Assembly: GCA_913041085.1 (NCBI GenBank)
Contig: CAJWHN010000008.1
Span: 1 to 35,221, forward strand
Direction: 5' to 3'
Length of the DNA: 35,221 nucleotides
DNA from: an uncultured Flavobacteriales bacterium
Lineage (GTDB): Bacteria > Bacteroidota > Bacteroidia > Flavobacteriales > UBA7312
Below the pieces are notes generated by a model. It did not search any database and was not told the origin of the DNA. It saw nothing but the letters and a program-made list of their open reading frames with translations. The translations under genes and the position numbers were made by a program. Shown here piece by piece: positions 29,994 to 35,221 of the stretch. Position 1 is the first letter of the stretch, and the number at the start of each line of letters is the position of its first letter.

Positions 29994-31004
29994 ATGACAA
30001 AAATTAAAGTAGCAATTAATGGATTTGGAAGAATAGGTAGAAATTTTTTCCGTCAAGCACTCGAATCCGATAATATAGAGGTCGTAGCAATTAACGACTT
30101 AACAGATGTAAAAACTTTAGCACATTTATTAAAGTATGACTCTACGCATGGCGTGTTGACTAACAACGTTAGTCCTTCAGATAACAAGATTTTAGTAGAT
30201 TCTACTGAGATACCAGTTTATTCATGTCCTAACCCTCAAGAATTACCTTGGAAAGCATTAAATGTTGATGTAGTTTTAGAGTCTACAGGTCGTTTCTTAA
30301 AGAACGAACAAGCCTTACAACACGTAATAGCAGGAGCTAAAAAAGTTGTTGTTTCAGCGCCTTCACCTGATGCTAAAACAGTCGTATTGGGTGTAAATAA
30401 TGAGGTGATTACTGAGGAAGACTTTGTATTTTCAAATGCTTCTTGTACAACCAATTGTTTAGCGCCTATGGCAAAAGTTATTAATGATAACTTCGGCATA
30501 AAATCAGGTTACATAACGACTACACATGCTTTTACGGCAGACCAAAGTCTTCAAGATATGCCTCACAAAGATTTGAGAAGGGCACGTTCAGCAATGAATT
30601 CTATTATTCCTACTAAAACAGGTGCAGCATCTGCAGTTGGTAAAGTATTGCCAAGTTTGAATGGTAAATTAGACGGTATAGCTTTACGAGTGCCTGTGGC
30701 ATGTGGCTCAATTACCGATTTCGTATGCGTTACTGAAAAAGAAACCACTGTTGAAGAAGTCAATAACTTGTTACAAGCAGCGTCCAACACATCAATGCAA
30801 GGCATCTTAGCCGTTAGCTCAGAACCTTTAGTTTCTATTGATATTGTTGGTAGAAAAGAATCATCAATTATTGATGCAGAATTAACTAAAGTTGATGGGA
30901 ATTTGATTAAATTAGTTTCTTGGTACGATAACGAGACTGGATACTCGGCACGTTTAATAGATTTTTGTTCAATCGTTACCGAAAAAGAACTAACAAAAAT
31001 TTAA
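29994..31004 (+). CDS. gapA: glyceraldehyde-3-phosphate dehydrogenase, type I
   Basis: 336 residues. NAD-binding Rossmann start INGFGRIGRNFFRQAL (8-23), active-site SNASCTTNCLAPM (about 148-160) with catalytic Cys, TTTHAFTADQSLQD, the arginine loop DLRRARSAMNSIIPTKTGAA, and SWYDNETGYSARLIDF at the end. It is the phosphorylating glycolytic enzyme, converting G3P to 1,3-bisphosphoglycerate. The start is one base after the pfkA stop and four bases before the mgsA-like gene. Sequence shows no anomaly. Confidence 0.97.
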   Translation: MTKIKVAINGFGRIGRNFFRQALESDNIEVVAINDLTDVKTLAHLLKYDSTHGVLTNNVSPSDNKILVDSTEIPVYSCPNPQELPWKALNVDVVLESTGRFLKNEQALQHVIAGAKKVVVSAPSPDAKTVVLGVNNEVITEEDFVFSNASCTTNCLAPMAKVINDNFGIKSGYITTTHAFTADQSLQDMPHKDLRRARSAMNSIIPTKTGAASAVGKVLPSLNGKLDGIALRVPVACGSITDFVCVTEKETTVEEVNNLLQAASNTSMQGILAVSSEPLVSIDIVGRKESSIIDAELTKVDGNLIKLVSWYDNETGYSARLIDFCSIVTEKELTKI

Positions 31005-31008
31005 TATC

Positions 31009-31425
31009 ATGAGTAAAATAGCAGTAATAGCCCACGATAATTTCAAACCTAACCTTTTAGAATTCCTTAAGGGGAAAAAATCATGGTTTTTTGGTAGAGA
31101 AATTGTTGCTACGGGAAGAACTGCTGAATTTTTAGAAGCTGGCGATTTAAATTTGCCCCTTTTGCACGTCAATAAAGGGTCCGATGGCGGTTACCTTCAG
31201 ATTACTGAAATGATAAAAAATGGTGAAGTCGGTATTGTATTCTTTTTTAGAGATGCGACTATTGTTCAACCTTTTCATGAAGACATCAGTAAACTGCTAA
31301 ATACTTGCGATTTAGAAAATATCCCCTTGAGCACTAATCAGGCTGGAGCAGAATTGTTAATCATAGGTAAAATAAGAATGGAAGCTTCTGAAAAAGCACA
31401 ATCTAAACTTAATTCAAATCAATGA
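31009..31425 (+). CDS. methylglyoxal synthase-like paralog with altered catalytic residues
   Basis: 138 residues of the MgsA fold: AVIAHDNF (H9, D10), VATGRTAEFLE phosphate-binding segment, RDATIVQPFHED and STNQAGAELLI. Compared with canonical MgsA, the catalytic Asp71 of E. coli falls on Tyr62 (KGSDGGYLQI), and His98 on Phe89 (QPFHED); Asp91 and Asp101 equivalents (D82, D92) remain. Loss of the base Asp predicts no methylglyoxal formation. It may be a regulatory partner of the canonical MgsA that overlaps its end by four bases, or a sensor of a phosphate ester. MgsA is hexameric, so a mixed oligomer would be possible; that is speculation. Confidence 0.85.
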   Translation: MSKIAVIAHDNFKPNLLEFLKGKKSWFFGREIVATGRTAEFLEAGDLNLPLLHVNKGSDGGYLQITEMIKNGEVGIVFFFRDATIVQPFHEDISKLLNTCDLENIPLSTNQAGAELLIIGKIRMEASEKAQSKLNSNQ

Positions 31426-31787
31426 AGATAGCAGTTATTGCACACGACGGGACAAAAGATCGCCTCAGGGGTTTTATACAATCTAAAATTAACATGATTT
31501 CTAATCATACCATCGTTTGTACTAAAAGCACTTCTAAGATTGTCAAAGAATTTAATTTAGATGTTAGTGCAGTCGAATCTGGGCCACTAGGGGGAGATGC
31601 GCAAATAGCTGCACAAATAGTAAGTAATGAAATAGAGGCTGTTCTCTTTTTGAGAGATCCATTAGGTAAGCACCCTCACGAACCAGATATAAATATGTTA
31701 TTGAGATTGTGCGATGTGTACCAAGTTCCACTAGCAACCAATTTTAAAACAGCAGAGATTTTATTAAACCATTTTAAAAATCTTTAA
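31422..31787 (+). CDS. mgsA: methylglyoxal synthase
   Basis: 121 residues that retain all catalytic positions of E. coli MgsA with a constant offset of 12: H7/D8-type AHDG start, D59 (GPLGGDAQ), D79 (LRDPLG), H86 and D89 (HPHEPD). It converts dihydroxyacetone phosphate to methylglyoxal and phosphate, a release valve when phosphorylated intermediates accumulate, and is usually inhibited by phosphate. The ATG overlaps the preceding paralog by four bases; glucokinase begins four bases after its stop. The length is shorter than E. coli MgsA (152) because the N- and C-terminal extensions are lacking. Confidence 0.92.
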   Translation: MKIAVIAHDGTKDRLRGFIQSKINMISNHTIVCTKSTSKIVKEFNLDVSAVESGPLGGDAQIAAQIVSNEIEAVLFLRDPLGKHPHEPDINMLLRLCDVYQVPLATNFKTAEILLNHFKNL

Positions 31788-31791
31788 AAAG

Positions 31792-32730
31792 ATGAAAGTA
31801 GTAGGAGTAGATATTGGGGGAACAAATACAGAATTAGCTGTAATAGATTCTAAAGATGGAATTCTTAAAATGAGCGCTTTCAAAACCAAAGCAAGTGATT
31901 CCTTCGCTGAGTATATTGATGATTTAAGTTGTCAAATTGAAGTATTAACATTGGAGTATTCAATAGATTCAATTGGTATAGGTGCGCCTAACTTTGATTC
32001 TAAGGCTCAAACGTTTTGTCCAGTAAATTTTCCTTGGGATGACCTAAAGCCGTTTAATTTAAAAGCTCATCTAGAGAGTTTTTTAAATATTCCAACCTTT
32101 TTAATTAATGATGCCAATGCCTCTGCTATGGCTGAAAATCGTTATGGTGCTGGTAAAAAATACAAAGATTTTTCACTTATTACTTTAGGTACTGGTTTAG
32201 GTGGTGGTATCATTATCAATAATCAGCTTTTTGAAGGTGCTTTCGGATATGCCGGTGAATTTGGTCATACCAAAATAGAGGGTTTAGATAGACAATGTAA
32301 TTGTGGGGGTGTAGGATGTTTAGAGACTGTTGTTTCTGCTAACGGTATTAAAAAGTCATATGCTGTTAATATGAAAGAAATTAAAAGTAGTGTTCCTACT
32401 CAAATTCCTTCGGTTAAAACCATTTTTGATAAAGCTAAAAATGGAGATAAAAGATGTCAGGTGATTTTAAACTACACATTTGAAAAGTTAGGTCAAAAAA
32501 TGGCTGATTTTATACACATACTAAATCCAGAAGCTATTATTTTCTGTGGAAATATTGCCAAGTCTATGGAGAGTTATTTACCTATTATTTCTGATTTTTG
32601 CGAAGAGCAATTACTTGATGACTTTAAAGGTAAAATACATTACGGAATATCCGAATTGCTAGATGACAAAATGAATGTTTTAGGACCAGCCTCATTAGCA
32701 TTTACAAAGGCCGAAGAGTTAGTTAGCTAA
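31792..32730 (+). CDS. ROK-family glucokinase
   Basis: 312 residues. The ATP-binding start is VVGVDIGGTNTELAV (2-16); the sugar-binding region is FLINDANASAMAE (around 105-117); the phosphate loop is TLGTGLGGGIIIN; and the ROK zinc motif is CNCGGVGCLE (about 169-178) with EFGHTKI upstream. A glucose or related hexose is phosphorylated at C6. Fifth gene of the pfkA-gapA-mgsA-mgsA operon, completing upper glycolysis; gap of four bases from mgsA. Ends convergent with the NrtR-like regulator (six bases). Substrates such as mannose or N-acetyl sugars cannot be excluded. Confidence 0.9.
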   Translation: MKVVGVDIGGTNTELAVIDSKDGILKMSAFKTKASDSFAEYIDDLSCQIEVLTLEYSIDSIGIGAPNFDSKAQTFCPVNFPWDDLKPFNLKAHLESFLNIPTFLINDANASAMAENRYGAGKKYKDFSLITLGTGLGGGIIINNQLFEGAFGYAGEFGHTKIEGLDRQCNCGGVGCLETVVSANGIKKSYAVNMKEIKSSVPTQIPSVKTIFDKAKNGDKRCQVILNYTFEKLGQKMADFIHILNPEAIIFCGNIAKSMESYLPIISDFCEEQLLDDFKGKIHYGISELLDDKMNVLGPASLAFTKAEELVS

Positions 32731-32736
32731 ATCCTT

Positions 32737-33432
32737 TTATTGTTGGTTGAATTTGTAAAGCTCAGCAGGTTTGTGAGAAACACCCTTTTGCTTTTCGTTG
32801 GTTTTCTCTAATATCCCTTTGTTTATAATCTGTTTTCTGAAGTTTCTTTTATCAAGCTTCTCATTCAAAATTATCTCATATAGCTCTTGTAGTTGCGATA
32901 AAGTGAACTTTCTTGGAAGTAATTCTGAAGTTACCTCATGATTTATCTCTGTTCTTAAGAACTGAATAGCATCATTAACAATTAAGTTGTGGTCAAATGC
33001 CATTTCTGGAATATTTTCTATATCTGTCCAACACACATCGTGCGCAAAATAAGAGGCTTGAGGATTGTAGTCTTCCATTCTTACAATAGAAACGTATCCA
33101 ATTGTAATTACTCTTTCATTGGGGTCAGCTCTAAAATTTTCTAACCACTCTTTATCTTTTTCTTCTTGAACACGTGTTGGATTACCAAAGGTTTTAAATT
33201 GCTTTAGATATAAGTTGTCTAATTTTGTTAAGCTAAAAAGAATTCTATTGGCAGCATCGTCAATGTCTTCGTCAAGTTCTATGAGGTCGCCAGGAATAGC
33301 GAACTGTGTTTTCTTACGGTCTTGTTTTGAAAAAGGGTTTACCTTTTTTTCAATAGTTAAAACTTTTATTTTTTTTTCAGTATCATCAAAACCGAAAATT
33401 ACACAATCGACAGAAACATTAATCTTAGACAT
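32737..33432 (-). CDS. NrtR-like Nudix-domain transcriptional regulator
   Basis: 231 residues. Residues 1-150 form a Nudix fold (VSVDCVIFGFDDTEKKIKVLTIEKK, QFAIPGDLIELDEDIDDAANRIL), but the Nudix box lacks REUxEE, so it is a ligand-sensing domain without hydrolase activity. Residues about 160-231 form a winged helix (LPRKFTLSQLQELYEIILNEKLDKRNFRKQI). This is the NrtR family; in Bacteroidota, members regulate NAD or sugar metabolism (AraR is one). Next to, and convergent with, the glycolytic operon, it may sense a sugar phosphate or ADP-ribose and control it. A 19-base palindrome sits just upstream of its own promoter, suggesting autoregulation. Confidence 0.87.
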   Translation of the reverse strand: MSKINVSVDCVIFGFDDTEKKIKVLTIEKKVNPFSKQDRKKTQFAIPGDLIELDEDIDDAANRILFSLTKLDNLYLKQFKTFGNPTRVQEEKDKEWLENFRADPNERVITIGYVSIVRMEDYNPQASYFAHDVCWTDIENIPEMAFDHNLIVNDAIQFLRTEINHEVTSELLPRKFTLSQLQELYEIILNEKLDKRNFRKQIINKGILEKTNEKQKGVSHKPAELYKFNQQ

Positions 33433-33451
33433 AATTTGTTTAGTGTTTAAC

Positions 33452-33459
33452 CAAATATA
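33452..33459 (-). promoter_or_regulatory. -7 promoter box for the NrtR-like gene
   Basis: TATATTTG on the minus strand, perfect TAnnTTTG, 19 bases before the ATG at 33432. A palindrome lies 12 bases further upstream, covering the -33 region. Confidence 0.5.
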
Positions 33460-33471
33460 TTAAATAATTAG

Positions 33472-33490
33472 TTTAAAGATAGTCTTTAAA
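33472..33490. promoter_or_regulatory. 19-base perfect palindrome, candidate operator of the NrtR-like regulator
   Basis: TTTAAAGA-TAG-TCTTTAAA, 8-3-8 perfect inverted repeat in the -33 zone of the NrtR-like gene. It fits an autoregulatory site. No identical copy was seen at the glycolytic operon; the nearest is the shorter TTAAG-A-CTTAA at 28941. Confidence 0.5.
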
Positions 33491-33531
33491 TGTCAAAATT
33501 ATACTTTGATTATATAAATACAATTAAAAAA

Positions 33532-33906
33532 TTAATAATTGACTTTATAATGAATAAATAAATTAGCCCAAATAATTTTTGAAAGATGGAATATATAAGG
33601 AGTGCCTACGGTTAATATTACTCCAACAAAAATCAAAATTTGAAGCATAGATGCTTGTAAATCAAGAATCCAGTTAGATAAATAAGTTGCAACGAAAATT
33701 GCAATGCCTATAGCATACGAAACATACATTGCTCCAAAATAAAAGCCGGGCTCTTTGCTGAATTTTATTTTACAATTTAGACAGTGTTTATACAACTCGC
33801 CAATTTTTTTAAAGTTATATGCTGATGAGGTGAAGAATTCGCCTTCGTGGCACTGAGGGCATTTAAATTTAAGTATACTATATAATTTCGCTCCCTTTTT
33901 TAACAT
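33532..33906 (-). CDS. DUF983 family membrane protein
   Basis: 124 residues. The N-terminal part is a zinc-ribbon: FKCPQCHEGEFF (C15, C18 region) and HCLNCKIKF (second C-x2-C), followed by FSKEPGFYFGAMYVSYAIG and two membrane helices in about 56-110. This is DUF983, a small membrane protein of unknown role, often near cytochrome oxidase genes in other groups. Its ATG directly follows the stop of the CaCA exchanger, so the two share an operon. Function not known; metal handling is only a guess from the Cys motif. Confidence 0.88.
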   Translation of the reverse strand: MLKKGAKLYSILKFKCPQCHEGEFFTSSAYNFKKIGELYKHCLNCKIKFSKEPGFYFGAMYVSYAIGIAIFVATYLSNWILDLQASMLQILIFVGVILTVGTPYIFHLSKIIWANLFIHYKVNY

Positions 33907-34989
33907 TTAGGAAAGGTAAAAAACTAAGCCTAAAAAGCTTAAGTAAAATCCAATTACAATTATTGATCGGTAAAAATTTATTCCTTTAAACCAATAAATT
34001 ATAGTAATGGGGATAGAGAATACGATTAAAAATATGGACGATAAGAAAACAATGTTATTGTTTTTGCTTGTTGAAGTTGTTGATATTACATCTATACCAT
34101 TGACCATTAGATATACAAGAACAGGTAGTCCTATGCCTATGCAGATATCAAATATATTACTGCCATATGCATTTGAAAAAGCATCTTTATATTTTTCGTT
34201 TTGGGCATCTTTGACTGATAATATTGTATCTGGAATGCTTGAGGCTACGGCAGCAATAAAAAAGGTGATGAAAAATAAGTTCATATTCAGTTGCTCCGAT
34301 AGCTGTTCACTACTAGTTACAAGTTCTTTACAAGCTAAAGAGATAATAACTAAGGAAATAACTAAGATTAAACTAGCCTTCCAGGTGTTCAATTTAGATT
34401 TGTTTAATATTAATCCTGCAATGTTAATATTGATTATTTTTTTAAACAATCCAGTTTCTTCAATGTAATCTTCTTTGTTATTTTGTGATGTACGGGCTGT
34501 ATTTGTCAAGTTTTTATTATTTCTTTTTTTAAAAACTAAAACAATATAAATACAGTAAAGAACAATGAGAATTGTAGCAAGGTAAATGGATATGCCACCG
34601 AAGTATAGCCCTGCTAACAAAGCAATTTCTGTGACGATTAAGAAAAAGCCATCTTGTTCTATAATTTTTTTATCAGTAGGGAACAAGGGAGTGCCATACT
34701 TGTAATATATAACTAAGAATGAAACTGCTGGTATTATAGCGATATTAAATATAGAGCTTCCAATAATGGTGGCATAACCTGCTGAAAAACCCTCAAGGTC
34801 ACCAATGTAAAAGAGAAAGAAAAAAGAAATGAGTAGTTCGGGTAAAGAACTCGCTATTGCATTTATAGTTGGTCCTTTTATTCCCTCGTTAAGATTACGA
34901 GTGAGGTAGGAAGAAGCAATGTCAAAAGATTCGCTTGCTTTCCAAATTAAGTAAGTGGAGAGACATATTAAACTAAATGATAATATCAT
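33907..34989 (-). CDS. CaCA-type sodium/calcium exchanger family protein
   Basis: 360 residues, about 10 membrane helices. The two inverted alpha-repeats are visible: GPTINAIASSLPELLISFFF (about 39-58) with GSSIFNIAIIPA, and FFIAAVASSIPDTILSVKDA (about 240-260) with AYGSNIFDICIGIGLP. These form the ion-binding core (Glu and Asp in the PEL and PDT positions). Likely exports Ca2+ or takes up cations in exchange for Na+ or H+, in the inner membrane. A long cytoplasmic linker (about 150-195) separates the halves. The first helix starts at residue 2, so no upstream start is needed. A promoter box ends four bases before the ATG. Confidence 0.9.
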   Translation of the reverse strand: MILSFSLICLSTYLIWKASESFDIASSYLTRNLNEGIKGPTINAIASSLPELLISFFFLFYIGDLEGFSAGYATIIGSSIFNIAIIPAVSFLVIYYKYGTPLFPTDKKIIEQDGFFLIVTEIALLAGLYFGGISIYLATILIVLYCIYIVLVFKKRNNKNLTNTARTSQNNKEDYIEETGLFKKIININIAGLILNKSKLNTWKASLILVISLVIISLACKELVTSSEQLSEQLNMNLFFITFFIAAVASSIPDTILSVKDAQNEKYKDAFSNAYGSNIFDICIGIGLPVLVYLMVNGIDVISTTSTSKNNNIVFLSSIFLIVFSIPITIIYWFKGINFYRSIIVIGFYLSFLGLVFYLS

Positions 34990-34993
34990 TTTG

Positions 34994-35001
34994 CAAAACT
35001 A
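34994..35001 (-). promoter_or_regulatory. -7 promoter box for the CaCA exchanger gene
   Basis: TAGTTTTG on the minus strand, a perfect TAnnTTTG box ending four bases before the ATG at 34989. Transcription would begin at or just before the A of the ATG. Confidence 0.5.
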
Positions 35002-35106
35002 TATAAATAAACGCATTTCTTTAATCTATTTTTATTTATCGTATATATCTATATAAACATTATACAATCTTACTCAAAGCCGTTATCTAAATATTGACTA
35101 AAATGC

Positions 35107-35145
35107 AAAAAGACCTCACATCTACTAGATAAGAGGTCTTTTTTT
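35107..35145 (-). terminator. bidirectional intrinsic terminator after tRNA-Phe
   Basis: Stem AGACCTC (35111-35117) with GAGGTCT (35133-35139), with A/T runs on both outer sides that extend pairing and give a T-run on either strand. It begins immediately after the tRNA CCA end on the minus strand. The remaining bases from 35002 to 35106 show no gene; they hold one lone TTATACAA at 35060. Confidence 0.8.
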
Positions 35146-35221
35146 TGGTGGTGCTACCAGGATTCGAACCGGGGACACAAGGATTTTCAGTCCTTTGCTC
35201 TACCAACTGAGCTATAGCACC
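35146..35221 (-). tRNA. tRNA-Phe (anticodon GAA), CCA encoded
   Basis: 76 bases from 35221 down. Acceptor GGTGCTA pairs with TAGCACC; the D arm GCTC-AGTTGGTA-GAGC and anticodon arm AAGGA-CTGAAAA-TCCTT give anticodon GAA. The T arm is CCCGG-TTCGAAT-CCTGG with one C/T mismatch in the middle pair. Discriminator A and CCA are encoded. The gene reaches the window edge exactly and appears complete. Confidence 0.95.

Noticed and set aside
35060-35067. Single TTATACAA near the CaCA gene as a fourth CarH-type operator
   Set aside because: The partner half site expected 24 bases upstream is absent, and the site lies about 60 bases upstream of a gene with no link to light.

Overview
The window looks like chromosomal DNA from a marine, carotenoid-pigmented member of the Bacteroidota, probably Flavobacteriales. 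The signs are low GC, repeated TAnnTTTG promoter boxes with no Shine-Dalgarno sequences, a TonB receptor with a carboxypeptidase-like N-terminal domain, a sorting-domain-like C-terminus on a secreted protein, and a gene set fitting monocyclic flavobacterial carotenoids (saproxanthin/myxol type). No transposase, phage gene or CRISPR array was seen, and no gene-free stretch reaches 300 bases.

Layout. 1-1.8 kb (minus): 5' part of gpmI, a cytochrome b561 gene broken by an in-frame TAG, and a small lipoprotein. 1.9-4.06 kb (plus): a porin, a secreted FMN-binding protein and a 4-TM His-containing membrane protein. 4.05-8.93 kb (minus): one operon PTPS-folE-crtI-crtB-hyp-idi-crtZ. 8.99-11.7 kb (plus): an atypical SDR and an RND/MMPL transporter. 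11.7-15.4 kb (minus): secreted cupredoxin-FAS1-FAS1 protein, hairpin, then GPX, SOUL, zincless Fpg/Nei glycosylase and Nudix. 15.5-16.6 kb (plus): a small basic protein and a CarH/LitR-type B12 photoreceptor repressor. 16.55-16.96 kb (minus): unknown protein. 17.0-28.9 kb (plus): a tight 12-gene operon SRPBCC, two flavin reductases, DUF2256, FeS-BCP-like cryptochrome, metallophosphoesterase, TonB receptor, TIGR01777, photolyase, crtD, cruF, crtYcd. 29.0-32.7 kb (plus): pfkA, gapA, two mgsA-like genes, ROK glucokinase. 32.7-35.0 kb (minus): NrtR-like regulator, DUF983 protein, CaCA exchanger. The window ends with tRNA-Phe (minus).

Main result. The three divergent intergenic regions at 8.93-8.99, 15.38-15.52 and 16.96-17.04 kb each carry the same operator, TTGTATAA-N16-TTATACAA, with exactly 24 bases between half-site starts. 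The operators overlap or abut TAnnTTTG promoter boxes on both strands. The middle one precedes the CarH-type gene, whose W-x9-EH and ExHxxG adenosylcobalamin motifs are intact. I infer that about 25 kb (4.05-28.9 kb) is one light-inducible regulon repressed in the dark by B12-bound CarH. It would join carotenoid synthesis, tetrahydropterin synthesis, photorepair, oxidative-damage defence, flavin reduction and several uncharacterised proteins. The least understood parts are the 136-aa divergent protein, the small protein before carH, the cryptochrome lacking the Fe-S cysteines, the SDR without the catalytic Tyr, the TonB receptor and the cupredoxin-FAS1 protein.

Other oddities: pfkA has no ATG/GTG/TTG start before its nucleotide-binding loop; one of the tandem mgsA paralogs has lost catalytic residues; several genes have promoter boxes so close to the ATG that leaderless mRNA is likely. 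All assignments were made by eye from motifs and family knowledge; no search was run.
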